A DNA stretch of 64,000 nt, taken from contig NZ_SDLT01000021.1 of assembly GCF_004522235.1 (NCBI RefSeq), forward strand, positions 1 through 64,000, in the 5' to 3' direction. Position numbers and translations under genes: made by a program. The DNA is from Amycolatopsis nivea. GTDB lineage: Bacteria > Actinomycetota > Actinomycetes > Mycobacteriales > Pseudonocardiaceae. The notes beneath the pieces were generated by a model. It was not told the DNA's origin, did no database searches, and saw only the letters and a program-made list of their open reading frames with translations. Shown piece by piece: positions 43,290 to 51,447 of the stretch. The first letter of the stretch is position 1. Every line of letters starts with the position of its first letter.

Positions 43290-45393
43290 CCCGCGCGTAG
43301 TTCGCGCCGTACACGACGCTGCCGCCCTTCTTGCTCTTGCCCGCCTTGCGCAGTCGCATGCTCATCGGCCGTTCGAGCACGCGCGCGCCTTGCGCGGTCG
43401 CGCCCAGCAGCAGTTCCGACGACTGGTACTGCGGTTCGTTGAGCGGGATCGCGCACGCCAGTTCCGCGCGCAGCGAACGGAATCCGAACGACGTGTCGGT
43501 GATCCGCCGCCAGGTGAGCACAGACGCGAGCCACGCGAACACGCGCACGCCGATCCAGCGCATCCGGCTGTCGGCCTCTTCGTGGCCCAAACGCCGGGAG
43601 CCGGTCACGAAATCGGCAGTGCCGTCCAGCAGCGGTGCGAGCAACTCGGCCATTTCGCTGTTGTCGTACTGACCGTCGCCGTCGGTGGTGACGATGTACT
43701 TCGCGCCGTTCTCGGCCGCAAGGTGGTACCCGAGGCGTAGCGCGGCGCCCTGGCCGCGGTTAGTCGGCGCGACGCACACGTACGCGCCATGGTCTTCCGC
43801 GATGGCCGCAGTGTTGTCCGTACCGCCGTCTACGACCACCAGGACGTCTACCGGCAGCCCGAGACATTCGTCCGGCATCTTCTCCAGCACTTGTCCGATG
43901 CCGCCGGCTTCGTTGTACGCGGCGATCACTACGGTCAGTTCGGACAGCTTCGCGCCGGGATGCCGGTCGTGGAAGTCCTTGATCGCGCCTTCGTCGACAG
44001 AGTCGGGATAACTGCCGAGACGGCGACGGCTCGCCACAGTGAGCGTCGTGAACCCGAGCGCACCCGCGACTGGCAACAGCACGAGCGCGGGAAGCTGGTA
44101 GCGCCAGGAAAACTCGAACACCGCGGACCCGAACAGCAGGAACAACCCAGTGCCCGCAGCGAACAACGCCCCGCTGCGCGCAGGGTGCCGGGGTTTCTTG
44201 CGCCGCAGCACGGTCAGCAGGCCGAGCAGCGCGAAGAACCCGAGCACCGCGCCGGGCACGAACCCGCCGTTGATCTGGTAGTCGCGCAGGAACGCCGCGA
44301 TCGGCTCGTTGACCTGGGGATCCGTGCTGTCGTACTGCTGGGTGACCGCCTTGACCGCGGCGGGATCGGCGAACTCCGGATAGGTCAGCTGGAACTGCCA
44401 CCGGTCGATCGGCACGTCGGTGGGCGCGGTGTAGCGGGTGAACTGGAAGCTCTTCCCGAAGTCGCCGAGGATCGACGTCGCGACGTCCCACCACTGCGCT
44501 TTCAGCGCGGTCATCGCGAATTCGTGCGCCAGCACGCCCTTGTCCGCGCCGGGCGGCAGCGGGCCGGGCCACGCCGGGTCGAGGTCGGCGTGCGTGTAGT
44601 TGTCGACCAGCCGGTTCTCGACCGGTTCGGTGGGACAGAACTGCCGCACGACCGGGTCGAGCTGGAGTTTCGCGCAGTCCGCGACCGCGGCGGTCCGGCC
44701 GTAGAGCATGCTGCCGGACGGCCCGCTCAAGCCCCAGTTTCCGGTCTCCGCCTTGACTTTCGCCGCGTACGGGACCACCACGACGAGGATCGCGAGCAAG
44801 CCGACCCCGGCGTCGCGCCAGCCGCGCCACGAACGCCACGCGCTGCCCGCGGCGAGCACGTAGAGCAGGAACGGCACGGCGATCGTGACGCCGATCAGCC
44901 GCACCAGCACGCCGAACCCGACCACGAGCCCGGCCAGCGCGATCCGCCGCCAGTTCGGTTTTCCCTTGGCCAGCACCAGCCACAGCAGCCCGAACAGCAG
45001 TGCCTCGAACAGCACCTCGGCCATGATGTTCTGCTCGATCTGCACCTGGTAGGCGTCGAGCAGCAGGGGCGCGGCGGCCAGCGCGCCCACCCAGTTGCGC
45101 GCGCCGAGCCGCCGGGCCAGCGCGTAGATGCCGACCGCGATCGCCAGTCCGGCCAGGTGCTGCACGGCGGCGACGAACGACAGTCCGCCGACCGCGAGCA
45201 GCGGTTTCAGCAGCAGGTCGTAGCCGACCGGGTTGATCCCGTCGGCGCGCAGGCCCTGCAGATTGTCCAGGTAGCGGAAGGAATCGATGTACAGCAGCGC
45301 GGGCCGGTAGGCGATCCAGGACAGCACCCGCAGCGTGGTTCCCGCGGCGAGGAGCACCAGCAGGAACGCGTGGCGCCGGAGGAATCCGGTCAC
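43219..45393 (-). CDS. Membrane glycosyltransferase fused to a GT2 domain
   Basis: A 724-residue protein with two parts. Residues 1 to about 430 hold roughly ten to eleven transmembrane helices separated by a long loop, as in GT39/ArnT-like polyprenyl-linked sugar transferases (no ExxE or DD motif is certain to me). Residues about 480-720 form a cytoplasmic GT2 domain: VVIAAYNEAGG near 484, VVVDGGTDN near 520 and DGDGQYDN near 575. The GT2 half would make a polyprenyl-phosphate sugar and the membrane half use it. GTG 45393 overlaps the stop of the upstream epimerase (GTGA). Substrate unknown. Confidence 0.82.
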   Translation of the reverse strand: MTGFLRRHAFLLVLLAAGTTLRVLSWIAYRPALLYIDSFRYLDNLQGLRADGINPVGYDLLLKPLLAVGGLSFVAAVQHLAGLAIAVGIYALARRLGARNWVGALAAAPLLLDAYQVQIEQNIMAEVLFEALLFGLLWLVLAKGKPNWRRIALAGLVVGFGVLVRLIGVTIAVPFLLYVLAAGSAWRSWRGWRDAGVGLLAILVVVVPYAAKVKAETGNWGLSGPSGSMLYGRTAAVADCAKLQLDPVVRQFCPTEPVENRLVDNYTHADLDPAWPGPLPPGADKGVLAHEFAMTALKAQWWDVATSILGDFGKSFQFTRYTAPTDVPIDRWQFQLTYPEFADPAAVKAVTQQYDSTDPQVNEPIAAFLRDYQINGGFVPGAVLGFFALLGLLTVLRRKKPRHPARSGALFAAGTGLFLLFGSAVFEFSWRYQLPALVLLPVAGALGFTTLTVASRRRLGSYPDSVDEGAIKDFHDRHPGAKLSELTVVIAAYNEAGGIGQVLEKMPDECLGLPVDVLVVVDGGTDNTAAIAEDHGAYVCVAPTNRGQGAALRLGYHLAAENGAKYIVTTDGDGQYDNSEMAELLAPLLDGTADFVTGSRRLGHEEADSRMRWIGVRVFAWLASVLTWRRITDTSFGFRSLRAELACAIPLNEPQYQSSELLLGATAQGARVLERPMSMRLRKAGKSKKGGSVVYGANYARVMTGTWWRGYVLRRGRKRTGRAS

Positions 45394-46334
45394 GGCGCCT
45401 CGGCCCGGTCCAGTCCGGAGAAGTACTTCCACGCGGTGGCGAGACCGTCGGCGAGGGTGATTTCCGGGCGGTAGCCGATGGTTTCCGCGCTCGCCGAGAC
45501 GTCCACGACCACCGCCGGCATCTCCCCGGCGGGCGCGGGCACGTGCTCGATCGGCAACTCGGCCCCGGTCACCGCGCGCACGGTCTCGACCATTTCCAGC
45601 ACGGACACCGAACGTCCGGCGCCGACGATCGCGCGACCGGTGTAGCCGCTTTCGTAAGCGAGCACGATCGCGCGCATGACGTCGTCTACATGCACGAGGT
45701 CGCGACGTTGCTCGCCGGTGCCGTACACCCGCACGCCTTCATTATTCAACGCCGCGCGCATCATGCGCGGCACGAAGCTGTCTTTGTGCGACATGCCGGG
45801 CCCGTACACGTTGGTGAAGCGCAGCGCGCACGTCGTGATGCCGTACGCGCCCGCGTAACCCGACAGCAGCATCTCGCAGGCCGCTTTCGTGGCACCGTAT
45901 GGCGTAAGCGGCTTCGTGGGCAGGTCGACCGTGATGGTGTTAGTGCCGACATCGCCGATCACTGCGTTCGTGGACGCGAGAATGAAGCGCGGCACCTCGC
46001 GTACGCGACACAGTTCGAGAAGTTCTTGTGTCACCGCAACGTTCTCCGCGTACGTGTCGCGCGGCAGCTCTACGGACTTCAGCACGGACGTCAGCGCAGC
46101 AAGGTGCACGATCCCGCCGACGCCTGCCTCGACAGCTGCTTCGCGCGTTTCGGCGGCACGCAGATCTCCGACGACGACGCGCACTCCCTCGTCCGTCGTC
46201 TCGTAGCGCACGCGGTCCACGACAGTGACCGGATAGCCGCGCTCACGGAACTCGCGCACGACAGCGCGGCCGATGAAACCGCTGCCGCCGGTGACGACGA
46301 CGGGTGTCCTTTCGGGACTGTGGGGGAGTGTCAT
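45390..46334 (-). CDS. NAD-dependent epimerase/dehydratase (UDP-glucose 4-epimerase-like)
   Basis: A 314-residue extended SDR with GGSGFIG at the N-terminus and YGATK near residue 149, with the serine in ASTNAV. RFTNVYGPGM and the NDP-sugar binding region toward the C-terminus point to a nucleotide-sugar epimerase or dehydratase. It supplies the fused glycosyltransferase with which it overlaps. ATG 46334 is chosen; a TTG three codons upstream lies close behind GGAGGT and is possible. Which sugar it acts on cannot be stated. Confidence 0.82.
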   Translation of the reverse strand: MTLPHSPERTPVVVTGGSGFIGRAVVREFRERGYPVTVVDRVRYETTDEGVRVVVGDLRAAETREAAVEAGVGGIVHLAALTSVLKSVELPRDTYAENVAVTQELLELCRVREVPRFILASTNAVIGDVGTNTITVDLPTKPLTPYGATKAACEMLLSGYAGAYGITTCALRFTNVYGPGMSHKDSFVPRMMRAALNNEGVRVYGTGEQRRDLVHVDDVMRAIVLAYESGYTGRAIVGAGRSVSVLEMVETVRAVTGAELPIEHVPAPAGEMPAVVVDVSASAETIGYRPEITLADGLATAWKYFSGLDRAEAP

Positions 46335-46440
46335 GGCGCACAACCTACCTCCGCAGTCTGTGCGTCACTTGTGCGTCCCTCGCCCGCGCGAGCGCGGGAC
46401 CGCGTGCGGGCACCCCCAGCGACCGCACGCGGATCCCGGT

Positions 46441-46456
46441 GTTTAGTTTTCTAAAC
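46441..46456. promoter_or_regulatory. GTTTAG-TTTT-CTAAAC palindrome, candidate XRE operator
   Basis: A perfect 16-base dyad made almost wholly of A and T in otherwise very G+C-rich DNA, 103 bases before the XRE regulator gene and 107 bases upstream of the divergent epimerase start. A -10-like TATGCT is at 46515-46520. It is the best candidate for the site bound by the neighbouring regulator. Confidence 0.5.
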
Positions 46457-46558
46457 GATGCGCGGGGCGAGTGTAGCCGGAACGGGACGGCTGGTGTCAA
46501 GTTTTCGGGACGGTTATGCTGGTCGCTGTTACGGAGACGGAACGGTGATGGGGGCGGC

Positions 46559-47002
46559 ATGGCCGAGCAGGCGGGGGAGCGCAGCTTCGCGGAACGTCTG
46601 GCGCACCTGATCGCGACCGTGCATCCGCCGGACCGCAAGCCCTACTCCTACCGCGAGATCGCCCAGGGCGTCGCGGACGTGACCGGCGTCAGCATGTCGG
46701 CCACGCACGTCCAGCAGCTCGCCGTGGGCGCGCGGCGCGACCCGAAGCGGTCGCACATCCAGGCGCTCGCGCGGTTCTTCGGCGTGCCGGTCACCTACTT
46801 CTTCGACGACGAGGTCGCCGGCCGGGTCGACGAGCAGGTCGCCGACGTGGTCGCCTGGCGCGACACCCAGGCCCGCGACCTGGCGCAGCGCGCGATGCGG
46901 CTGTCCGAGCGCGACCGGCGGACCGTTTCCGCCCTGATGGACCAGCTCGGCAGCTACGCCGAGGGGCGCGACCGCACCCGGCGCGGACGCAAGCCGGAGT
47001 GA
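46559..47002 (+). CDS. XRE-family helix-turn-helix regulator
   Basis: A 147-residue DNA-binding protein. The helix-turn-helix spans about residues 25-75 (YSYREIAQGVADVTGVSMSATHV, then RRDPKRSHIQALARFFGVPV). YFFDDE follows, and the rest is an Arg-rich helical tail. It is partnered with the ImmA/IrrE protease gene, whose GTG overlaps this TGA. By analogy with ImmR/ImmA pairs the protease may cleave or inactivate this repressor on a signal (inference). Confidence 0.88.
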   Translation: MAEQAGERSFAERLAHLIATVHPPDRKPYSYREIAQGVADVTGVSMSATHVQQLAVGARRDPKRSHIQALARFFGVPVTYFFDDEVAGRVDEQVADVVAWRDTQARDLAQRAMRLSERDRRTVSALMDQLGSYAEGRDRTRRGRKPE

Positions 47003-47607
47003 GCCGGGCGGCTATGCTGGCGGCGGCCGGAGCGCCGGGGACCCCCTGGTGCACCAGGCTGGTCCAGCCGCCGATCGCCTCGGGAGGGGACATCGACCCG
47101 ACCGTGCGAGCGCGCGCCCGCGACCGGGTGCGCGACCTGCTGCGGCACGTGCCCGCCCCGCGGCCGTGGTCGATGAACGCGTGGATCGACCGGCTGGAAC
47201 GGCACCGCGGCCGCGACATCGACCTGGTCGCGGTCGACTACGCGCCCGGCCAGCCCTCCGGCGCGTGGCAGCGGCACGACGACTTCGACCTCATCGCGTA
47301 CGCGGCGGGCACGTCGTCGCTGCACCAGGACCACATCATCGCCCACGAAATCGCGCACCTGCTGTGCGAGCACCGCGGCGAATGCGTGCTCACCGACGCC
47401 GAAGCGGCGACGCTCGCGCCGGATCTCAGCGCGCACCTGCTGTCGCATCTGCTCACCCGCGTCACCACGAATTCCGACGAGTACGAAGCGGAGCTCATTG
47501 CCGTGTTCCTGATGAGCGCCGCCACCGAGAGCGGTGCGCAGCTGCGGCCAGGCGCTTCCGGCCCGGCAGCGGAGCGCGCGCGGCGCTTCGCGTCGCTGCT
47601 CGGGTAG
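46999..47607 (+). CDS. ImmA/IrrE-type zinc metallopeptidase
   Basis: A 202-residue peptidase with the zinc motif HEIAH near residue 116 (IIAHEIAHLLCEH) and an acidic downstream segment (SDEYEAELIAVFLM) giving the third ligand. ImmA/IrrE peptidases derepress genes by cutting an XRE-family partner, here the gene immediately upstream. GTG 46999 overlaps the upstream stop; an ATG at 47014 is the alternative. No signal peptide; probably cytoplasmic. Confidence 0.85.
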   Translation: MSRAAMLAAAGAPGTPWCTRLVQPPIASGGDIDPTVRARARDRVRDLLRHVPAPRPWSMNAWIDRLERHRGRDIDLVAVDYAPGQPSGAWQRHDDFDLIAYAAGTSSLHQDHIIAHEIAHLLCEHRGECVLTDAEAATLAPDLSAHLLSHLLTRVTTNSDEYEAELIAVFLMSAATESGAQLRPGASGPAAERARRFASLLG

Positions 47608-47614
47608 TGCGCGG

Positions 47615-48697
47615 ATGATCGACGTTTTGTTCTTCGGCGTCGGCCTGCTCGCCGTCGCGGTCGGGATCTGGCGCGCGGTGCGAGCACGGCGGACCGGTGC
47701 TGGCGCGGGCCTCGCGACCAGCCTGATCGCCCTCGGCGTCGCGTTGTGCTTGCTCGCCGACAGTGCGCAGGCGATCGAGAGTCAGCTGTACCCGAGCCTG
47801 GGGCGGCTGCTGTCGAACCTCGCGACGATGGTGGCCGCGTACGGCATTGAAGTGACTGTCGCGGAGATCGGTGGCGTGGCAGAGCGTCGGCGGCGCGCGC
47901 GGCTCGGGGCGTTGATTGTCGCGCTCGTCGTGCTCACTGCGTCGTTCTTCGCGACGCGCGGGCTTCCGACGGGCGTCGGGCTCTTCGACGAGCTGTACCG
48001 GTCGAATCCGACACTGGTCGTGTACATCGTCGTCTACACGCTGTACCTGGGTTTGGCGGTGGCGGACATCGCCGTGGTGTCGGCCGGGGCGGTGCGCGCG
48101 GGTACGGGTGCGCTGCGGGCCGGGCTGGGCATCATGTTGCTGGCCTGTGTGTTCGCTTTCGCTTATCTGATCGGCAAGATCGTCGGCCTGATCGGTGATC
48201 TGACCACGGAGCATCCAGTCACGAAGCTGTGCCGCGGCGCGTTTTCGACGGTTCCGTGCACGCTCGCGGTCGGCTTCCCAGCGGTATCGGTGCTGCTGGT
48301 CGTGGTGGGGCTGACGGTGCCTGTGTTGCCCGCGGTGGGCCGGGCGGTGCGCGACGCGCGGACGCGGGCGGTGCTCCGGCCGCTGCGGGAGCACCTGGCT
48401 TCCCGGTACCCGGATGTCGTGCGGCTCGACGACGCGTCGGGGACCGGCCGGGAGCGGCTGCTGACGATGATGAGCGAGATCAACGACGGACTGCTGCTGT
48501 CCGGGGTCGGGCCTGAGTTGTCGCCGAGCGCGGCTGTGCGGGTGCTGCGCAGCTCTGAGCCGGTACTGGACCAGTCCGCGGAGCCGCCGGTGCAGCCGCA
48601 GGAGACCGCTTTCGCGGCTGAGGTGGCTCGGCTGCGGGCTATCGCGCAGGAGTTCCGAGCGGAGCCGACAGCCGGAGCTGCCAACCCTGCTCCGTGA
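47615..48697 (+). CDS. Seven-helix membrane protein, MAB_1171c-like
   Basis: A 360-residue protein. The first about 235 residues contain seven hydrophobic helices, and the last 125 form a cytoplasmic charged tail rich in Arg and Glu. The size, helix pattern and neighbourhood match the MAB_1171c-like putative transporters that actinobacteria often place beside XRE and ImmA/IrrE genes. ATG 47615 lies seven bases after the protease stop. Its last 59 bases overlap the end of the convergent LigT-like gene. It could be the sensor or target of the regulator pair; its transport function is unproved. Confidence 0.65.
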   Translation: MIDVLFFGVGLLAVAVGIWRAVRARRTGAGAGLATSLIALGVALCLLADSAQAIESQLYPSLGRLLSNLATMVAAYGIEVTVAEIGGVAERRRRARLGALIVALVVLTASFFATRGLPTGVGLFDELYRSNPTLVVYIVVYTLYLGLAVADIAVVSAGAVRAGTGALRAGLGIMLLACVFAFAYLIGKIVGLIGDLTTEHPVTKLCRGAFSTVPCTLAVGFPAVSVLLVVVGLTVPVLPAVGRAVRDARTRAVLRPLREHLASRYPDVVRLDDASGTGRERLLTMMSEINDGLLLSGVGPELSPSAAVRVLRSSEPVLDQSAEPPVQPQETAFAAEVARLRAIAQEFRAEPTAGAANPAP

Positions 48698-49160
48698 GCA
48701 CGACGAGGTGCAGCATGTCCGCCCGGGCGGTGAGCGGCAGTGCTGCTCGGGCGCGTTCGGCGACCTCGGCGCGCTGATCGTCGGTGCCGCCGAGGGCGAT
48801 CGTCAGGTGCGCTGGCGGGTGCGCTCCGAAGCGTCCGCCGTACGGGGGCACGTCGGGCCAGTGATCGCACACGGCGTCGGCGAGGGGCTGGAGTGCCGGG
48901 GCGGCCGCTGCGACGAATCCGGGTGCGAGGACGAGGTCGGTGAGCTGCACATCCGTTACGGGGAAGCTCGCGGCGAGGTGTGTGACGTCGGCGTCGGTCT
49001 GTTCGGTGAGCCTTTCGGCGGGCAGGAACGGGTACAGCGCCGTGACGTGCGGCGGAAGACCGGGACGGACGAGTCCGGGGTCGACGGCCGCGGCGGTTTC
49101 GAGCAGGACGGCGGCGGACGGGAGCGTGACGACGAGCGCGCTGGTTCCGGGCGTGGGCAC
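48639..49160 (-). CDS. 2'-5' RNA ligase / cyclic phosphodiesterase superfamily protein (LigT-like)
   Basis: A 173-residue 2H phosphoesterase-like protein. The two HxT motifs that define the family are present: PPHVTALYPF (His at about 38) and AHLTIAL (about 121). Family members act on 2',3'-cyclic phosphates or 2'-5' linkages in RNA; the substrate here is unknown. GTG 49160 gives the usual length; the frame continues upstream without a better site. Confidence 0.78.
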   Translation of the reverse strand: MPTPGTSALVVTLPSAAVLLETAAAVDPGLVRPGLPPHVTALYPFLPAERLTEQTDADVTHLAASFPVTDVQLTDLVLAPGFVAAAAPALQPLADAVCDHWPDVPPYGGRFGAHPPAHLTIALGGTDDQRAEVAERARAALPLTARADMLHLVVLTEQGWQLRLSAPLGTPAR

Positions 49161-49321
49161 GGCCCCGATCCTGCCGGACCGCCCGCGCCGTCGCACCGCA
49201 AGGGCCCCGCTTCCCGGCGTAAAGGAAAGGCAACCCTTTCTTTTCTGCTTCTTCCGGTGAATTCCGCTTAACCGAACCCTAAGTCTTCCCCAAGTCCGCC
49301 GACGGCGATTCCCGGCGGTCC

Positions 49322-49327
49322 TACACT
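49322..49327 (+). promoter_or_regulatory. Candidate -10 box of a leaderless gene
   Basis: TACACT at 49322-49327 sits seven bases before the ATG at 49334, so transcription would start at or next to the start codon. No strong -35 is seen, which lowers confidence. Confidence 0.35.
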
Positions 49328-49333
49328 CGGTGG

Positions 49334-49495
49334 ATGAAGATCGTCCTATGGACCGCATTGTGCGGATTGTGCGCCGTCACCGGCCACGTGCTCCTGGGCG
49401 TCGTGGCAGGTTTCCTTCTGCTGGCTTGTGTTCCGCGCCGTCCCGCCCCGGGCCGGCCGGCACCCGAAAGAGAATTGATCAGCTCCCGCGGCTGA
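49334..49495 (+). CDS. Small single-pass membrane protein, possibly leaderless
   Basis: A 53-residue frame starting MKIVLWTALCG, with one hydrophobic helix (about residues 3-29) and a Pro/Arg-rich cytoplasmic or surface tail (PRRPAPGRPAPERE). No ribosome binding site precedes the ATG, but a -10-like TACACT is at the distance expected for a leaderless transcript, which is common in actinomycetes. It is not similar to anything I recognise. The chance of a spurious frame is real in such G+C-rich DNA. Confidence 0.4.
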   Translation: MKIVLWTALCGLCAVTGHVLLGVVAGFLLLACVPRRPAPGRPAPERELISSRG

Positions 49496-49617
49496 CTTTC
49501 CGGAGAATTCCCCCGGAATTGCCGCCCGGCGGCCGGCGCCGCCTCCTCCCGGCCGCCGGAGTCCCGGAATTGTCGGTGCCGTGCGGTACAACGGTGGCCG
49601 GCGAACAGGGAGGGAAC

Positions 49618-50418
49618 ATGCATTACGTCGAACACGGTTCCGGCACGCCGGTGCTGGCCGTCCACGGCTGGATGCCGGACCACCGCCTGATGACCGGCTG
49701 CCTCGAGCCGGTCTTCGCGCGGCGGCCCGGATTCCGGCGGATCTACCCGGATCTGCCCGGCATGGGCGAGTCGCCCGCCGGGTCCGCGCGCGGGTCGGAC
49801 GACCTGGTGGCGGGGCTGGCGGACCTGGTGGACGACCTGATCGGGAACGAGCCGTTCCTGCTGGTCGGCGAGTCGTACGGCGGCTATCTGGCGCGCGGGC
49901 TCACGCGGGCGCGGCCCGAGCAGGTCGCGGGGCTGGCGCTGGTGTGCCCCGTCGGCCGCCCGGTGCCGGTGCTGGAGCGGGACGTGCCGGAGCACGAGGT
50001 GCTGCGCGCCGACCCGGACCTGCTGGCGAGTCTCGATCCGGTGGAGGCGGCGGAGTACGGGGAGATGGCGGTGGTCCAGTCCGAGGAGACGCTGGCGCGC
50101 TTCCGCGCGGACGTCGCGCCTGGTCTGGCGGCCGCTGACCGGGCCGCGCTGCAGCGGATGCTGACGGGCTGGAAGCTGTCGGTCGATCCGGAAAGCGGTC
50201 CGGTGTACCGGAAACCGTCGCTGATCGTGTGCGGTCGGCAGGACGCGTCTACGGGATTCGCTGAGTTGTACGGATTGCTGGGGCACTATCCGCGGGCGAG
50301 TTACGCGGTGCTCGACCGGGCGGGGCACAACCTGCAGTTCGAGCAGCCGGTGTTGTTCGAGGCGCTGATGGACGAATGGCTGGACCGGGTCGAGGAGGGG
50401 AGTGGTGCGGTGACGTGA
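49618..50418 (+). CDS. Alpha/beta-fold hydrolase
   Basis: A 266-residue hydrolase. The catalytic triad is visible as Ser in GESYGGY (about 85), Asp in GRQDAS (about 207) and His in GHNLQ (about 237), with the oxyanion region VHGWMPDH near 13. It resembles simple esterases or proline-iminopeptidase-like enzymes, and its substrate is unknown. ATG 49618 has AGGGA immediately before it. It is followed by a kilobase of repetitive DNA. Confidence 0.85.
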   Translation: MHYVEHGSGTPVLAVHGWMPDHRLMTGCLEPVFARRPGFRRIYPDLPGMGESPAGSARGSDDLVAGLADLVDDLIGNEPFLLVGESYGGYLARGLTRARPEQVAGLALVCPVGRPVPVLERDVPEHEVLRADPDLLASLDPVEAAEYGEMAVVQSEETLARFRADVAPGLAAADRAALQRMLTGWKLSVDPESGPVYRKPSLIVCGRQDASTGFAELYGLLGHYPRASYAVLDRAGHNLQFEQPVLFEALMDEWLDRVEEGSGAVT

Positions 50419-50530
50419 GGGTGGGTGGGGTGCTTGCTGGCTGAGGGGCCCGGCTGTTCCTGTGGCGGCGGTGCTGCGGCGTGTGGTGCGCGGTTTAGCG
50501 TGGTGCTAGGTCGGTGCCGGGCGTGGCGAC

Positions 50531-51140
50531 TTGCTGAGCGCTGGGTGGTGGCGCGCGGTCGGGTGCTGCTCGGCTTTTTCCTGCGCAAGGTTGTGCCGTT
50601 GCGTCACGTGGTGCGCGGTGTGGTGTGGTGCGCCGGGGGTGGCGAGTCGCTGCGTGCTGGGCGGTGGTCGGGTGCTGTTCGCGGCGTGCTGGGCGGTGGT
50701 CGGGTGCTGTTCGCGGTGTGGTGAGCGATGTTGCGTCGTGGCGGTGCGCGGTTCGTGTGGTGCCGGGCGAGTCGCTTTGCGGTGGCGGGTGGTCGGGTGC
50801 GGCTCGGCTGTTCCCGGGTGCGGCGGGCGGTGCTGCGTTGCGTGGTGCGCGGCGTGGTGTGGTGCCGGGTTGGTGCGCGGGCGTGGCGAGTCGCTGCGTG
50901 CTGGGCGGTGGTCGGGTGCTGTTCGCGGCGTGCTGGGCGGTGGTCGGGTGCTGTTCGCGGTGTGATGGGCGGTGCTGCGTCGTGCGGTGCGTGGGTTCGT
51001 GTGGTGCCGGGCGAGTCGCTGTGCGTTGGCGGGTGTTCAGGTGCGGCTCGGCTTTCCCGGTTCGGCAAGTGGTCCTGCGTCGTGCGGTGCGCGGTTTGCT
51101 GGGGCCCTCGGGCGATGCTGCATGAGCCGAGCTGCCGTGC
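50531..51140. repeat. G/T-rich tandem-repeat tract after the hydrolase gene
   Basis: An exact 80-base block at 50641-50720 (starting GGCGAGTCGCTGCGTGCTGG) recurs at 50885-50964, 244 bases away. Inside each block a 33-base unit (core GTGCTGGGCGGTGGTCGGG) is itself repeated. Looser copies flank them from about 50531 to 51100. The plus strand is strikingly rich in G and T. Frames here give implausible Cys- and Trp-rich proteins and none has a credible start. Nothing else is seen in 50419-51447. Confidence 0.75.
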
Positions 51141-51447
51141 GCGGCTCGCTGTGCGACGGCAGTCAGCTGCTCTGCTGTTCCGCGCGCGGAATGTCGTCCT
51201 GCGTCGCGTGACGCGGGTCGATGTGGTGCTGGGTCGGTGCCGGGCGAAGCGAATCAGCGAATGTTCCGGTCCCGCTCCACGATCCGGTGCGTGGCAACCA
51301 CTCTCGCCCGTCGTCGGCCGGATGCGCGGCTCAACGCGGCGATCCCTAGCAGCCGAGGCGAGTCGCCCAGTGTTCACCGCAGCGTCGTTGAAGGGGGTGG
51401 CTTCGAGGGCTAGCGTCGGCGCGACTTCATTGCTGCGGAGGTAAGCC

